Part shown: in pieces, positions 43,562 through 54,516 of the stretch
Numbering within the stretch: position 1 is the stretch's first letter
How the letters are laid out: every line of letters starts with the position of its first letter
DNA from: Amoebophrya sp. A120
Lineage: Eukaryota > Sar > Dinophyceae > Syndiniales > Amoebophryaceae
Length of the DNA: 64,000 bases
Direction: 5' to 3'
Assembly (NCBI GenBank): GCA_905178155.1
Contig: CAJINV010000012.1
Coordinates: 3,219,144 to 3,283,143, forward strand
The notes under the pieces: generated by a model
The model's input: the letters and a program-made list of their open reading frames with translations, nothing else
Database searches by the model: none
What the model was told of the DNA's origin: nothing
Program-made: the position numbers and the translations under genes

Positions 43562-46500
43562 ATGCCGGATGTTTGTGCCTGCAGCGTCTATTCCATCCTG
43601 TGCCTGTTGGAATTCCGTGGTAACGGGAAAAAACCCTCCGAGCAGCCGGAAAAACAGCCTCCTATCCTCGAGGCGCAACCGTTCTACAGCAAGCGAACCC
43701 AGTTGAAAATCTTTTGCCTGATCAAGCAACTTTCGGAGGAGCTACAAGGGAGTAGTAGTTCCAGCCAAACGCACAGCGCGTGTCACGCACGGGTTTTTCT
43801 GCAACACCAGATCCGAAGCGTGAGTGAGAATTTGTACGCCGCTATCTGCCAATTCGTCGAGCGCGACTGCGTGCACACCGGCCCCGATGCGGTGTTCGCG
43901 GTCATGCACGAGGCGAAGCAGAGCCTGATGAATCCCCTGCAGAACCACGGGATTTTTGACACCGCGCACCTGACCAACACGAGCTACTACAGTGAACAGA
44001 GCATCATTGGATGCTTTTTGCGCCGGGTCATGCTGAGCTTTCAAAAATCGTCCTTTGAATCCATCATGGTCCTGCATGAGGAGCTGCTCGCCGGGTGCGG
44101 GATCACTAGTACCACGACGTCGAGAGTAGAAGACCCGTTGCATCAAGCCTTTCACGTGCCTCAAGATGCTCAAGAACAACAGGCGGATAGAAGTTGCAAG
44201 TCGAGCCGGAACAAGAAAATGGGACCAAAAATTCCGGTTTGTACGACTGTCACGGAGATGGAGGCCGTCGCTGTCCGATTGTTGCAGGAGCTGGAAGCCG
44301 TGTCTGGTCGTGCTGTGGGCCATCTAGTTGTACGGCAAAAGGACTGCGGGGGCGGAGCGCACCGGCACCGGCACCGGCACGGAGTAGAACACCAAGTTGT
44401 GCAACAAAACGACGTATGCATTGCAAATATGTCTGGGTCTGGAAGAGTCGGGGTTTGTCATGCACATTTTGCATGACCCGTGAGGTCTGTGATGCAGGTC
44501 CTAGCATCACAGATTTTTCGAGAGCTTCTTGATGCTTACCACGCATGACAAATGCCCTCTCCGCGTGCCAAGGACTGGAGTCCGCTTGCTGCCCATGCAA
44601 CACAGATATTTTTAGAATCCGCAAACAGCATTACAGTTTCCACTCTTCCAGACCCAGACATAGTTGCAATGCATACGACGACGACCACTCTGCGGAAGAT
44701 GAGTATCAAATGTAAAAATGTCTGGGTCTGGAAGGATGGAACTTGTCATGCTAAATCTGAAGCATGCAAAAATCTGTGTTGCATGATTACCAAAAGTCGT
44801 CCACTTTTGACCAAGTCGGGAGGGAGTTTCTCATGCAGGATAGGCATGAGAGAGATGGCGCAGAATCTGTCATGCTAGGTCCTGCATTCCAGGCTTCATG
44901 AGTCATGAAAAAGCTGCATGACAAATCGCGCATTCTTCCAGACCCAGACATTTTTACAGTTGATAATGAGGACGCCCGTACAACAAGAACCAAAACGCTG
45001 CACCGTCCTCAACTAGAAGAAGACCAAAATATTATTAAATTCACCGATTTGGCGCAACACACCCTGCAGCACTTCATCAAAAAGGTTCCCAACAACTACA
45101 AATTGTGGTTTTTGCTCTATGAGTTTTACATCCTGAAACAGCAAGTGGAAGTGATGTGGAACACGACGATCACGTCGGGGGCCCCCGCTGCGGGGGAGGG
45201 ACAACGTCATTACGATGTTGTACCGAGCGACTTATTTCTGGCTCACGGGAACGGGGGACCAACGGCACGATCTGTGGAAGTCGGCGGTGAAGTCGTGCGA
45301 GGACATGATATCTTCGCGGGACAAGAGTTGTTCGTGGATCTGGATGCCGGAGCAGTAGGTGCACGCCCAGCTTCTCCCACAAGTACTAGGCCAGCTCGAG
45401 CACGCCCGCACTACAGTCAGCAGGCCGTGGAGGCGCTGCAAAATTTTCATGCCGCGGTGTGCGTGAACTTGCACGAGAACAATTCGCAAAGCCGGTCTCT
45501 CTTCTATTCCCCCCTCACCCACCAGCAGATTCAGCAAGCGACCATCCCGGATATTTTGCTTGCGGTCGCGGGCACGTACTACGCCGCGGGCGAAATTGGA
45601 CCAGCCGAGCGGTTTTGTCAGGAGGCAAACAAGGCCGCACAGGATACGGCTGTCTCAAACATTTGATGCATGATTTGCTGTTTACATGCTGAATTTGTGA
45701 TGCAAGATTACGTAGTGAAAGCGGGCGAGGGCTTGCGCGTCTGGCATCTCTTGCTTCGCACGGAAGATTCTAATCCTACTTAGCGCATCCGCGTCGAGAA
45801 CTTGTCATGCGAAGAGGCTTGATCGCGTGGAGGGTGGCAGCGATTTCGCGACAAAACATCTTCACGCAACGTCAGCGATCAATGAAGCGTCAACTCCGTT
45901 TGAAAACGCCATACAGGAGACCAGCAACGGTTTTTGCTTGACTCGGTGCCTGTACCAGAGCGGTCTGGTCGAAGTTCAGAAGGGGAACGTTCTCAAGGCG
46001 TTGTCGCAACTGCGGTCCTGCGCCGAGAAGGCGGAAATTCTTCGGATGAACGATTTGACGGCGCTGTGTTTCTCCGCAATGCATCGGGTGACCGCACAAC
46101 ACCCGGGCGCGGTTTCGCAGGTAGCGGAACTCTTACCGTTTGCCGTCAAGCAGGGCGCACAAGAGAACCCGGAGGGAAGCCTGCTTCTGCCGTCCCAAAA
46201 CGTGTCGAACAAGCCGCCGCACTTGCGACAGCCGTTCGGCAGCAGTTCTTGTGCTATCTCCGGTGCAAGCTTGTCGCGCTCGTACGAAAGATACTATTAT
46301 TGCAATACCGCATGGCAAATTTTGTACCTAAGTCAGCATCCATTTTTACAATTTAGATTTCATCAATCTGGAGCAATTTTTTGCATAATGCAATTTGAAT
46401 AGATACTGATACAAGTGCGATACTTTTGCAATGCATATGCGCGGCGTTGCGCGTGCATTTGGATGCGGCAGAACAGGCAATGTTACGGACTCGAAGTTCC

Positions 46501-49500
46501 GCAGGGATCCTGCGGGCCTCGTCTGGCTCCTCTCGACGTAGCGACGCCAACGCTGGACTGCAGGCAGCTGCTTCGAACCACCTTCACTATCTGTTGACGA
46601 ACCAGGCGGTTTTCTGTGGGACCTTGTGCAAGGACTTCTCGCTGTCCACCTCATCGGCCTTTTCAAGCGGCATGAGCGACTTGTTTCTAGATTGGAGGCA
46701 GTTGCGGGCTGAAACGCTCCAAGGACCTATCCTGAGGAAAAACGAAAATTGACAGAAGTACCCACATGACACTCATCGATTGCTGCTTTTCCTGCGTGGA
46801 GGAGACACATGATCCTCCTGGGCACCATGTACATCTTGCGCATTTTTTGCATAACATCAAAAGCTATTCCGGCCGCGTAGGCACAACTGCGCATACGTTT
46901 TTCATCCACAGGATAGCATAGGAACTCTGTTTCCGGAAATGGGGCCAGGACCTGCTTGCAGATTCGCTACTCGGCGTGCGGAGGAAGTTCTACGAGCAGG
47001 ATTGTAATCATGCTACAAATGGTGGACGTGGAGGTGGTGCGCGAGGACGTACAAGTTGTACAGCGAACCTGCCAACAAAGTGCAGAACAAGTACCCGAAC
47101 TACACCTACAACCCGGTCGTTGCGTTTTCGTCAACCTCTTCTTTCCGTCGCTGACCTCGTGCTTCGCCGAAATCGGAAAAGGCTGGAACTGGGGGCCTAC
47201 TCGTCACTCGTGCGTGAGCTGCAGCGGGTAGAATTTTGCGGAGCCCGCCATGGTCGTGAGAGAAATCATGACGAAGAAGATCTTCAGCATGCTTCGATTT
47301 ATTCCTCGTGCAGCAGTATACCATCCGAAGATGGGAAGAAAATGTCCGCGAACAAGAAAGCCAATGACCGACTCGTTGCGGATCAGTTTGCTGATATTGC
47401 GTTTGATCCATCGAAGATCTCCTTTACGAAGCTCCCCGTGGTGCCGGGAGTAGGACCACCACTTCCACAGGAGGCCACGACTGCTTTTTCGGACAAAGCT
47501 ACTAGGCAAGTCGCGATTTCTTGTTCATCCTGTGATCAGGATGAGGAAATGGGGGTCCTCACAGCGGACAACTCCGCCCGTGCACAAGAAGAGGTGGACC
47601 CCCAAGGTGGAGGGAGAAAAACATCGAAGCACATCAATTATCCCGCCCCCGCGCAGACAAACATAGAAGATGTCCTTGGCGGATGTAGTTCATATGCAGC
47701 TTCGCAAGTAAAGCGTGATGAACCAGTGGAACAAAGGGTACTGCATCGCTGGCGCCTGGATGTGGATATGGACGATGTGCGAGAAAAAAGCTCCTCTTGT
47801 GCGAAAAATGCGAACCAAGCGCAGCAAAACGCCCCCGCCGACACGACGTCGAAAGCACGCATTGTACGAGAAACAGCTGTGCTGGATCAGCACTCAGCGC
47901 GTAGTGGGCCAAACGCAAGAACAGGAATACAATCTTTTCCGCCGCACGACAGCAGGACGGCCCACTTGTACAGCAATCATTTCGCCGCGCCGCTGGATAG
48001 ATGCAGAGCGCAGCTGTTGATCGCCGATGCGTATTTGGCGAATTGCACCGCGACGGCCCCCGTTTTCTCGAGAACTACATCCCGAAGAGCTACTGACAGA
48101 ACCGGAAACAAGCAATTTTCGGCCGATCATGGAAGGAGCACCTTCTACTTTGAGAGGGGAGTGGTAGAGAAAGCATACAAGGATGAAAATCATCTTTCCA
48201 CCTCTCCACCCGCGTCTCCCCTGGTCCTGGCCGCCGTGGCCTGCGCGAAGGCCCTGACGCTGGCGGAACAGAACGAGCTGGGGGTCCGAACGCGGAACAG
48301 TGTCCTCGCGCGAATCGCGCACGTGCACCTGTGCTTACAGGATTACGAGGCTGCGTGGCGGATCTTGATGCTGGAGGTCGTTGGAAGGGTCGGGGGTGGA
48401 GAGTTGTGTAGCTCGGAGGGTAATTTGGTACAATTTTCCCGGTCAAGAACAGCAACATCTCAGGGCGTCGGGAAGATGCAGAAACACAGCACTGGACTTC
48501 TTCTGGCTGACGAAGCAGCGGAACAGCAACAGGAGGAGCAAGACCACGAGCTGCAGGCTTACCTCGCGGAACTGCGAGCCGAACTGTTTCAAGCGATGCA
48601 CAAGAAACTGCGTCGTCATGGTCGGCCGCGAAGCAGGAAGCAGAGAGCAGCGCTACTAGCATCTGAGATGAACAAAGAAGACCAGAAGGAGCACGAAACT
48701 TTTCTCGGAGTCGGGGATTTTGACTGCAGCACCACCACGGACGAGTCTTCGGAATTCGGTCAGGATCATGATTCGGACGACTTCCCCTCGACAGAACACA
48801 CGAGGCGCTACTTCAAAAACAAAAACAGCAAAAAGAACTACAACAATTCCGGAAAAGAGAAAAGCAAAATCGTTAGAAGAAAACGCGTGATCGGACCGGA
48901 TTTGCAAACGAGGGTAATCAGGCTGGAAGTAGCCTCTCGTCCTGCCGCTAGGGGTGCTACACAGGATCCTCGGAACGGCGAGGCGAGTGCAAATAGGAAG
49001 GAAAGCCCAGGTCCACCTCCTGCTCCACCGCGACAGGCTGGTGTTGACCTCCAACAAGATATAACCACTTCCTCACAGGAGCTGCGAGCGCAGCAGGCGG
49101 TTCTGGAGGCCCCCCGCACGACTACTTCCACTGTCTCTCCAACTGCCACTACAACTTGTAGTTTCAGCGAAGAGGCGAGAGTTTTTTACCTCGCGGCGCT
49201 GAAGTGCCACGTGCGGGTCGGAAAAAATGTCCGGAAAATCGTGCAGATTGGGACAAAATTAGCGGAGTTGTGCGACAAGGCGGGGTATCAAATGCAAAAA
49301 TGTCTGGGTCTGGAAATTTGTGATGCATATCTCTGAAAGAATGGTGGGCGTACTACAATATGCAGCCAAGCATGATAACTTTTTGCACTGCCATGTGTTA
49401 GTTTCGTTTTCCGCATGGCAAACTGCGTTTTTGCATGACAGACAAGAGGCTCCGTTCCTGCTTACGCATCACAGATCTAACAGGCATGCCAGACAAGCAT

Positions 49501-49749
49501 CACAAGTCTTACATTTTTCCAGACCCAGACATTTTTGCAATGCATACGGGGGAAACGGCCAGCCGCGACTTCTTTGCGAAGTTGGTGAAAGAGGTGTACT
49601 CCTGTTGCACATCTGATTTTTCGAATAGAGCAATGTCTTCAGTATCAGTTGCAAATACATCAGCCACTAGAAGTCAAACTCAAAATCCGAAGTGCAATCT
49701 ATTGCAGGCTGTGTTGCGAAAGCATTTGGAGGCACTGGACGCACTGTGA
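43562..49749 (+). CDS. TPR-like protein resembling anaphase-promoting complex subunit 5
   Basis: Clear exons are 43562-44414, 44681-44703, 44971 to about 45650, about 45815-46290, about 46443-46727, 46921-49285 and 49552-49749 (TGA). The ATG at 43562 was chosen because homologous-looking sequence begins soon after (PFYSKRTQLKIFCLIKQL). Helical-repeat segments include NNYKLWFLLYEFYILKQQ, LYQSGLVEVQKGNVLKALSQ, MNDLTALCFSAMHRV, CAKALTLAEQNELG and ARIAHVHLCLQDYEAAWRIL. This pattern of short helix pairs, with a long acidic and Ser-rich insert at about 47250-48150, resembles APC5, a scaffold subunit of the mitotic ubiquitin ligase. The assignment rests on pattern memory, not on an alignment. Another TPR scaffold is possible. 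Two junctions (about 45650-45815 and about 46290-46440) are not resolved, and a competing frame at 46200-46290 (AAALATAVRQQFLCYLRCK) also looks coding. Confidence 0.5.
44415..44675. mobile_element. Introner, family A2, TSD CGACG
   Basis: The ends TATGCATTGCAAATATG and CATAGTTGCAATGCATA are flanked by CGACG at 44410-44414 and 44676-44680. The interior orientation matches 30292. Confidence 0.96.
44704..44965. mobile_element. Introner, family A1, TSD ATGAG
   Basis: The ends TATCAAATGTAAAAATG and CATTTTTACAGTTGATA are flanked by ATGAG at 44699-44703 and 44966-44970. Only a 23-bp exon separates it from the previous introner. The interior is the reverse complement of 2511. Confidence 0.97.
45650..45815 (+). 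other. Unresolved intron with introner words
   Basis: The upstream frame ends ANKAAQDTAV and then stops; the next coding stretch resumes near AKRLDRVEGGSDF. The gap contains GAATTTGTGATGC and AACTTGTCATGC, so a decayed introner is likely, but I could not match ends or flanks. Confidence 0.45.
46295..46437. mobile_element. Family C introner with unclear left end
   Basis: The right end AGTGCGATACTTTTGCAATGCATA is typical of family C. The left end near TATTATTGCAATACCGC is decayed, and the flanks GATAC and TGCGC do not match. The reading frame across it is not settled. Confidence 0.6.
46728..46915. mobile_element. Introner, B/H-like, decayed flanks
   Basis: It starts TATCCTGAGGAAAAACG and ends CGTTTTTCATCCACAGGATA. 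Flanks GGACC and GCATA are diverged. Removing element plus five bases joins AETLQGP to ELCFRKWGQDLL, which continues a good helical reading frame. Confidence 0.8.
49286..49546. mobile_element. Introner, family A4, TSD CGGGG
   Basis: The ends TATCAAATGCAAAAATG and CATTTTTGCAATGCATA are flanked by CGGGG at 49281-49285 and 49547-49551. Excision joins AELCDKAG to ETASRDFF. Confidence 0.96.
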
Positions 49750-50195
49750 AGACGAATAGGAGGGTTTTGTTATATGCAGCAGGAATGGGGACATGGTCGT
49801 TCCGGGTGTGTGACAAGAATGAAAATGGACCTCATAAGAAGCACTTTCTTCTCTATCAGAACGAGAAAAGTTAGTGTCGCTCCTTTGCGACGGTCCCTCA
49901 TCTCAAAAGCTTTGTGTTGCAGTTGCAAACGAATTTCGGCGCTATTTTCTTCTGAGGGTGACGATGTCGCTGTTGGTTCCGACGTGTACTGTTTGTTGTT
50001 GCAAATCATAGTTTCTTTACTTTGTTGTTGCAAATCATGAATGATTCTGCCTGAAAATGTTGACCCTGCCGGGGAAGTAGTAGATAAGCGACACCGCCAC
50101 AAGCTGTCCAGTTGCGTGTCTGTCTGCGTAGAGGGAGTGAGCGAAGAAGTAATCAGGAAACGAATCCAAGCGCTTTTGGGAAACCACACGAAAAG
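49750..50195. other. Intergenic
   Basis: There is no supported gene. A short direct repeat of TTGTTGTTGCAAATCAT occurs near 49994 and 50022. Confidence 0.5.
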
Positions 50196-50707
50196 ATGAA
50201 AGTTTTTTCCACCGCGGTTTCTTTTACGGCGACTGTTGCCCTCGTAGCGGCAGAGGAGTTCATGTCGCCCTTGCGGGGTGAGGTAGCTGCGTTTTCAAGT
50301 GGACCGGAGGATGATCCGTGCCACAAGAAGTACCATGACGAAGCGTCCTGTGCCGCAGACACCACTCTCGGGGGCGGGTACAATATTTGTGCTTGCAGTC
50401 ATGCGTAGTAGCTTTGCATGGGGTGGTAATCAATGTTTGTCATGTTGCGTGATGAAATTCGAAATCGAATTCAAATCCAATTCAACCTTCATCTAGTTGC
50501 GTCTGGTGTGTGTGCGGGGCCTTGCCAAGTTCTTGCTGGACAATTGCGGACGCAAAGAAGCTCCCAAAAGCGGTATTCAATTGCCACTTCCCGTCTTCAT
50601 CGCAGGTGGACGGGTCCGCGGCGAATATGGCGTGTAGAAGAAAGTTTTGTGTCGTGCACTTGCAGAAAAGCGTGTTGTGTACTTTCTTGTGTGGCACCGT
50701 GAAATAA
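50196..50707 (+). CDS. Small secreted cysteine-rich protein
   Basis: Exons are 50196-50377 and 50497-50707 (TAA); 393 bp, 130 residues. The ATG at 50196 opens a signal peptide (MKVFSTAVSFTATVALVAAE). The mature part reads CHKKYHDEASCAADTTLGGG, then CVWCVCGALPSSCWTIADAK and LPKAVFNC. This Cys/Trp spacing (DExSC, CxWC, SSCW, LPxxxFxC) recurs in many small secreted proteins of protists such as diatoms and oomycetes. In a parasite it could be a secreted effector or a surface module, but no function is known. Unlike its neighbours, its only intron is a GT-AG intron. Confidence 0.8.
50378..50496 (+). other. Canonical GT-AG intron, 119 bp
   Basis: Donor GGCGG|GTACAATAT; acceptor CTTCATCTAG. Splicing joins TTLGG to the CVWCVCG motif, in phase 2. 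The unspliced frame stops 30 bp after the donor. Confidence 0.85.
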
Positions 50708-52009
50708 AAGGAAAAGACAACTGAGAGCGCGACTAAATGCGATGTCTTGTATTCTATCTTCCGGTTCCGATGCTAATCTACTTAGGGCGCGACTCGAAAT
50801 TTTGTTTTTGTCAGCGTGATACGTCGCAAGGAGAAGGCGGAGTTGCCGGAATTGACAAGGGACGAGAGAGCGCAGGAAAATGCCCTGAGCGTGAACAAGG
50901 CGGACTCGACGGAAAGCAGCTCCGGGGAGCAATGGATTTAGGTGCGCGGAGGTTGCAATCGTAATACAAGTAAGCGTGCGCTCTGAGTAACAAACAACAG
51001 TGAAGATTGGCGGGATAAAACAGAGCGATAGGCGGATACGAAGAGGAGATTGGTGAATTGTGAAACAGCTCCGTTTTTTTCTAAATTTTTCAAAAGATGA
51101 TGAGTGGCGTCCTTCGCAAAATCCAAAGACGAGTTGGCAAGAACGGAAGAAAATAGAGCTACCACCAATCAGAAATATGGAAGTGGGCTTCTCCGTGGCT
51201 TTCGGGCTGCAGTACGTGTGTAATCAAAGATATGAGAAGTAACAAGAAGTGCTACTCCTGCCTTTAGACCAAGGAACAGCAGCAAGTCGTTGCCGACTCC
51301 TGCGCTGTCGATTGCTCGTTCCTCTAAACAGATGCGATCTGTAGTTTCGCATCATTGTGTCCCACTGAAAGTTTCGGTTTCAGATCCAATAGAATTTAGA
51401 TTCTGCTGCTTGCGATGGAGCAGACAGTTCTCGGTTGGAAGTATAGATATTTCGAAAGGTCTCTGCTCGATCTATACCTCCTGCTTGTCAAGTTCTAGAA
51501 GGATCCAATTACTCCGATCTCATCGTCGCAAAAGTGCGTTCTCGGATCAAAATCGAAGCTCTGCGCGTCTCAACGTCGAAATTAGGAAATTTGAAACGAT
51601 CTTGTCCTTTCCGCTAAGGTAAGGTCAACGCGTTGTGATAGCGTGAAATTGTAAAAAAGCCAAGGAATAGCTCGAGTTCCACGTCTGATCAAATTTTAAG
51701 ATTCCTGTGCCGGTCTGAAGCTCCCCTAAAATGCCTAATACATTGGGCGGATCAAAATCTAAATCGAAGGAAAAGCTGTAGGAGATCCTTATCAGAGCGC
51801 AAGAAGCAGACTTGCTGCCGAGGTTTGCAAAGAATTCAAGGATCGTGATTTGTGGCTCTTTGAAAATAACTTAAGTTTTGGGTACTACTTAGTAGTTCCC
51901 TTTAAATCGGAGACAAAAATCTGACAATTCGAACTTTCGCTCGCACCTCTTCAAAAACAGGGAATCTATTGTAGTCAGTGCTACTGTAGGAGAGTCTAAA
52001 ACCAACAAA
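50708..52009. other. Intergenic, leader of RPS14
   Basis: Only short ORFs on both strands, none recognised, and no introner words. The last 100 bases precede the RPS14 ATG; I see no TATA-like or other defined promoter. Confidence 0.5.
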
Positions 52010-53366
52010 ATGGCGCCGAAGAAGGACGAAGCCCCAAAGGTCGTCGAGGCCCCGAAGCTCGGACCCCAGAACGTATTTGTGTTTTTTTTAAAAAAGATTT
52101 TCATTTCATGCGGATTTTTTTGTGGCGACCGCCACCGCGACAGTTCCCACTCGCTAGTGGGCGCTTGATTTTTTGTGTAGTTGCAGTACAGGCTGTATAC
52201 TAGCACCAAGAAGTGTAATTTGTCATGCTGTTTTTACATCAAAACTAAATCTATCCCACAGGTCGGCCCGAATGAGGAGGTTTTCGGCGTTGCCCACATC
52301 TTCGCGTCCTTTAACGACACCTTCATTCACGTCACGGACTTACCAAATGTAAAAATGTCTGGGTCTGGAAGAATGCAACTTGTAATGCGTATTTCAGAAC
52401 ACAGAAAAGTCTCTCATGCATACGTAGCAAAAGCTCCCACTTTTTGCCAGCAAAATAGGGGACTTGTCATGCGGATTCGGCATTGCGGAAGGTTCTCGAA
52501 ACCTGTCATGCTAGAGCTTCCATGCCAGACCTTCTGTGTCATGCAAAAACAGCATGACTCTTCCAGATCCAGACATTTTTACACTTGATAGGACTGCTCC
52601 GGTCGCGAAACCTTCTGCCGCATCACCGGTGGTATGATGGTCAAGGCCGACAGGGATGAGTCGTCTCCGTACGCGGCGATGCTCGCGGCCCAGAACGTCG
52701 TTACCCGCTTGAAAGAGATCGGTATTCAATTTTGTCAGTCATGCATTACAAATTTTTTTCTCAATGTAAGTCCGCATTACAAATTTCATTTCTCATGCTG
52801 AGGAAGTTTGTAATGCATTTATACGAGTGCGATGCTTTTGGTTTTGCAATGCGTATTGTGGTCTTGTATGACAAAAGTTTAGCGTCATTCCGCCACGCCA
52901 ACAGGGGTGGTCACAGACCTGAGCAGGTTGCGTACTATTCGCTGTGAGGAATTTTTGTTGAACTATCTCTGGAAGAAGAAAGCTGCACGCTGAGAGAATC
53001 ATGACTAGACGGAGTCGAGCATTAGTATTGTATGCGATTGTAAACATGCGATGAACGAATTTCGGTGGTGTCCAAATTATCATATCACACGCACCCGGTC
53101 TTGATCTTCTGCGAATAATACCAAGTTGCGAACCGACGATTAATCCCTTACACGTTTCTTTTTAAAAAACTTCAGGTGTGACCGCTCTGCACGTGAAGCT
53201 GCGCGCCACCGGTGGCGTCAAGTCCCGCTCCCCGGGTCCGGGTGCCCAGCACGCGCTCCGCGCGCTCGCCCGTAACGGCATGAAGATTGGCCGCATCGAG
53301 GACGTCACCCCGATCCCGCACGACACCACCCGCAAGGCCCACGGTCGCCGCGGTCGTCGTTTGTGA
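52010..53366 (+). CDS. RPS14: 40S ribosomal protein S14 (uS11)
   Basis: Exons are 52010-52072, 52262-52340, 52596-52721 and 53176-53366; 459 bp, 152 residues, the normal length for eukaryotic uS11. The protein shows the hallmark stretches [71 protein letters not shown] and the basic tail AHGRRGRRL. It sits on the small-subunit platform and binds 18S rRNA near the 3' end. The introner junction gives VTDCSGRET where other eukaryotes have VTDLSGKET, so exactly one element plus one 5-bp repeat is removed, with no extra residue. Introns one and three are GT-AG; intron two is an introner. The third intron holds the remains of a family C introner. Confidence 0.97.
52073..52261 (+). other. Canonical GT-AG intron of RPS14
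   Basis: Donor CAGAAC|GTATTTG; acceptor CTATCCCACAG. Phase 0, between KLGPQN and [10 protein letters not shown], in the N-terminal tail. It has no flanking repeats. Confidence 0.93.
52341..52590. mobile_element. Introner, family A, TSD GGACT, in RPS14
   Basis: The ends TACCAAATGTAAAAATG and CATTTTTACACTTGATA are flanked by GGACT at 52336-52340 and 52591-52595. The conserved host protein makes this the best-constrained introner junction. The possible intron ends within the repeat are GG-TA, GA-AG, AC-GG, CT-GA, TT-AC and TA-CT; none is GT-AG. Confidence 0.97.
52722..53175 (+). other. GT-AG intron containing a family C introner remnant
   Basis: Donor ATCG|GTATTC; acceptor AAAAAACTTCAG; the join gives [10 protein letters not shown], as expected for uS11. 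The segment 52738-52856 is a family C introner interior with its right end (GAGTGCGATGCTTTTG...GCAATGCGTA); the left inverted repeat is missing. The last 320 bp are unrelated. Confidence 0.9.
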
Positions 53367-54516
53367 GTTTGCTGTTGCGCAACATCACGAAAACCTTACA
53401 TTCGGAAGATTATACGGGACGAGAAGGTGGAGATGGACTGCAGATTTTTGTGGGATTGTGTTGTTGTTGTTGTTGTGTCTGTTTGTTCGCAGTAGATGCA
53501 GCTGCAAAAGAACTAAAAATCTGTAGGAGTTTTCATCTACTCACCTCCGTGATCTCAGTGGACCATGTGAAAGAACACTAGACTCTGAAAATTGTTGGTC
53601 TTGGACTCTGACTCTTCTACAAAAAAGACACAGCTGTACTACAAGGTCGGCCACGGACTGTCTTCTTGACTCTACTTGTCCTGGCTCGGCGCGAGACTTG
53701 CGAATTTCGTTGATGAGTGTTCCTTTGGAATCAACAGCAGAGGAAAAAAAATCGTCGGTTAGAGTACCAGCATCCTACATTTAGAAGTAGGAGAATCTGA
53801 TTCGCACCTTTCGTCTTGAAGAACACATTCATTTTGCGTCCACCAGCGCCCCCGCGCTAGCGCGAAATGAGGTGTGTGCGAATGCAAATCTTCGATCACG
53901 ATGAAGATGATTCGGCCGGCAGATGCTATAACCGCCAGATGTGATTCGTCAGCATCTCTCTTCGTCCACAGAAGCGAAGAATCGCGTACACAATCACAAC
54001 AACTTTCGCGATTGATGCTATCTTCGTCGGTCCATTCTCTTCGTACATTGATGATACACTCTCGTACCGACCATCGTACATCTGCATCAGCACCATCACG
54101 TGAATCTCCCGCATAGAGACAACCGCGGAGGAGGAACGAGTCGGTCCACTAGCGTACGTAGTCACGCATCGTGTAGCACGAAAACACACACACACATCGT
54201 CCACCCGTTGTGGACAAGAATCGTGCACGGAGCTGATCTCGCTACTTTGAATAGACCCAGTATCTAGCGCACCATAATTTCCGAACACAACCAATCTCGT
54301 AGCTCTATGTTCTTTATCTCCAGGTCACCAATCACCCTGACACGAATCCCCCCTCCTGAGTAGTAAAGCTCTGCGTTTTTAGATAGTCGCTTCAAAAATA
54401 CGAATGCTATTCGTCCCGAGTAATCACAACTTTATTCTTACTGGTGCTTGTGGTTTTACTTTTTCGCCAACCTGAGGTAAAGTACCACAGCCTTTACCTT
54501 CTACGGAAAAACAAAG
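53367..54516. other. Intergenic
   Basis: It carries a TTG microsatellite (53459-53475) and a minus-strand ORF at 53926-54294 without recognisable similarity. I see no tRNA, snRNA or spliced-leader-like sequence. Confidence 0.5.

Noticed and set aside
53367-54516. Minus-strand gene at 53926-54294
   Set aside because: Single short ORF with no similarity, no introner, and opposite to every other gene.
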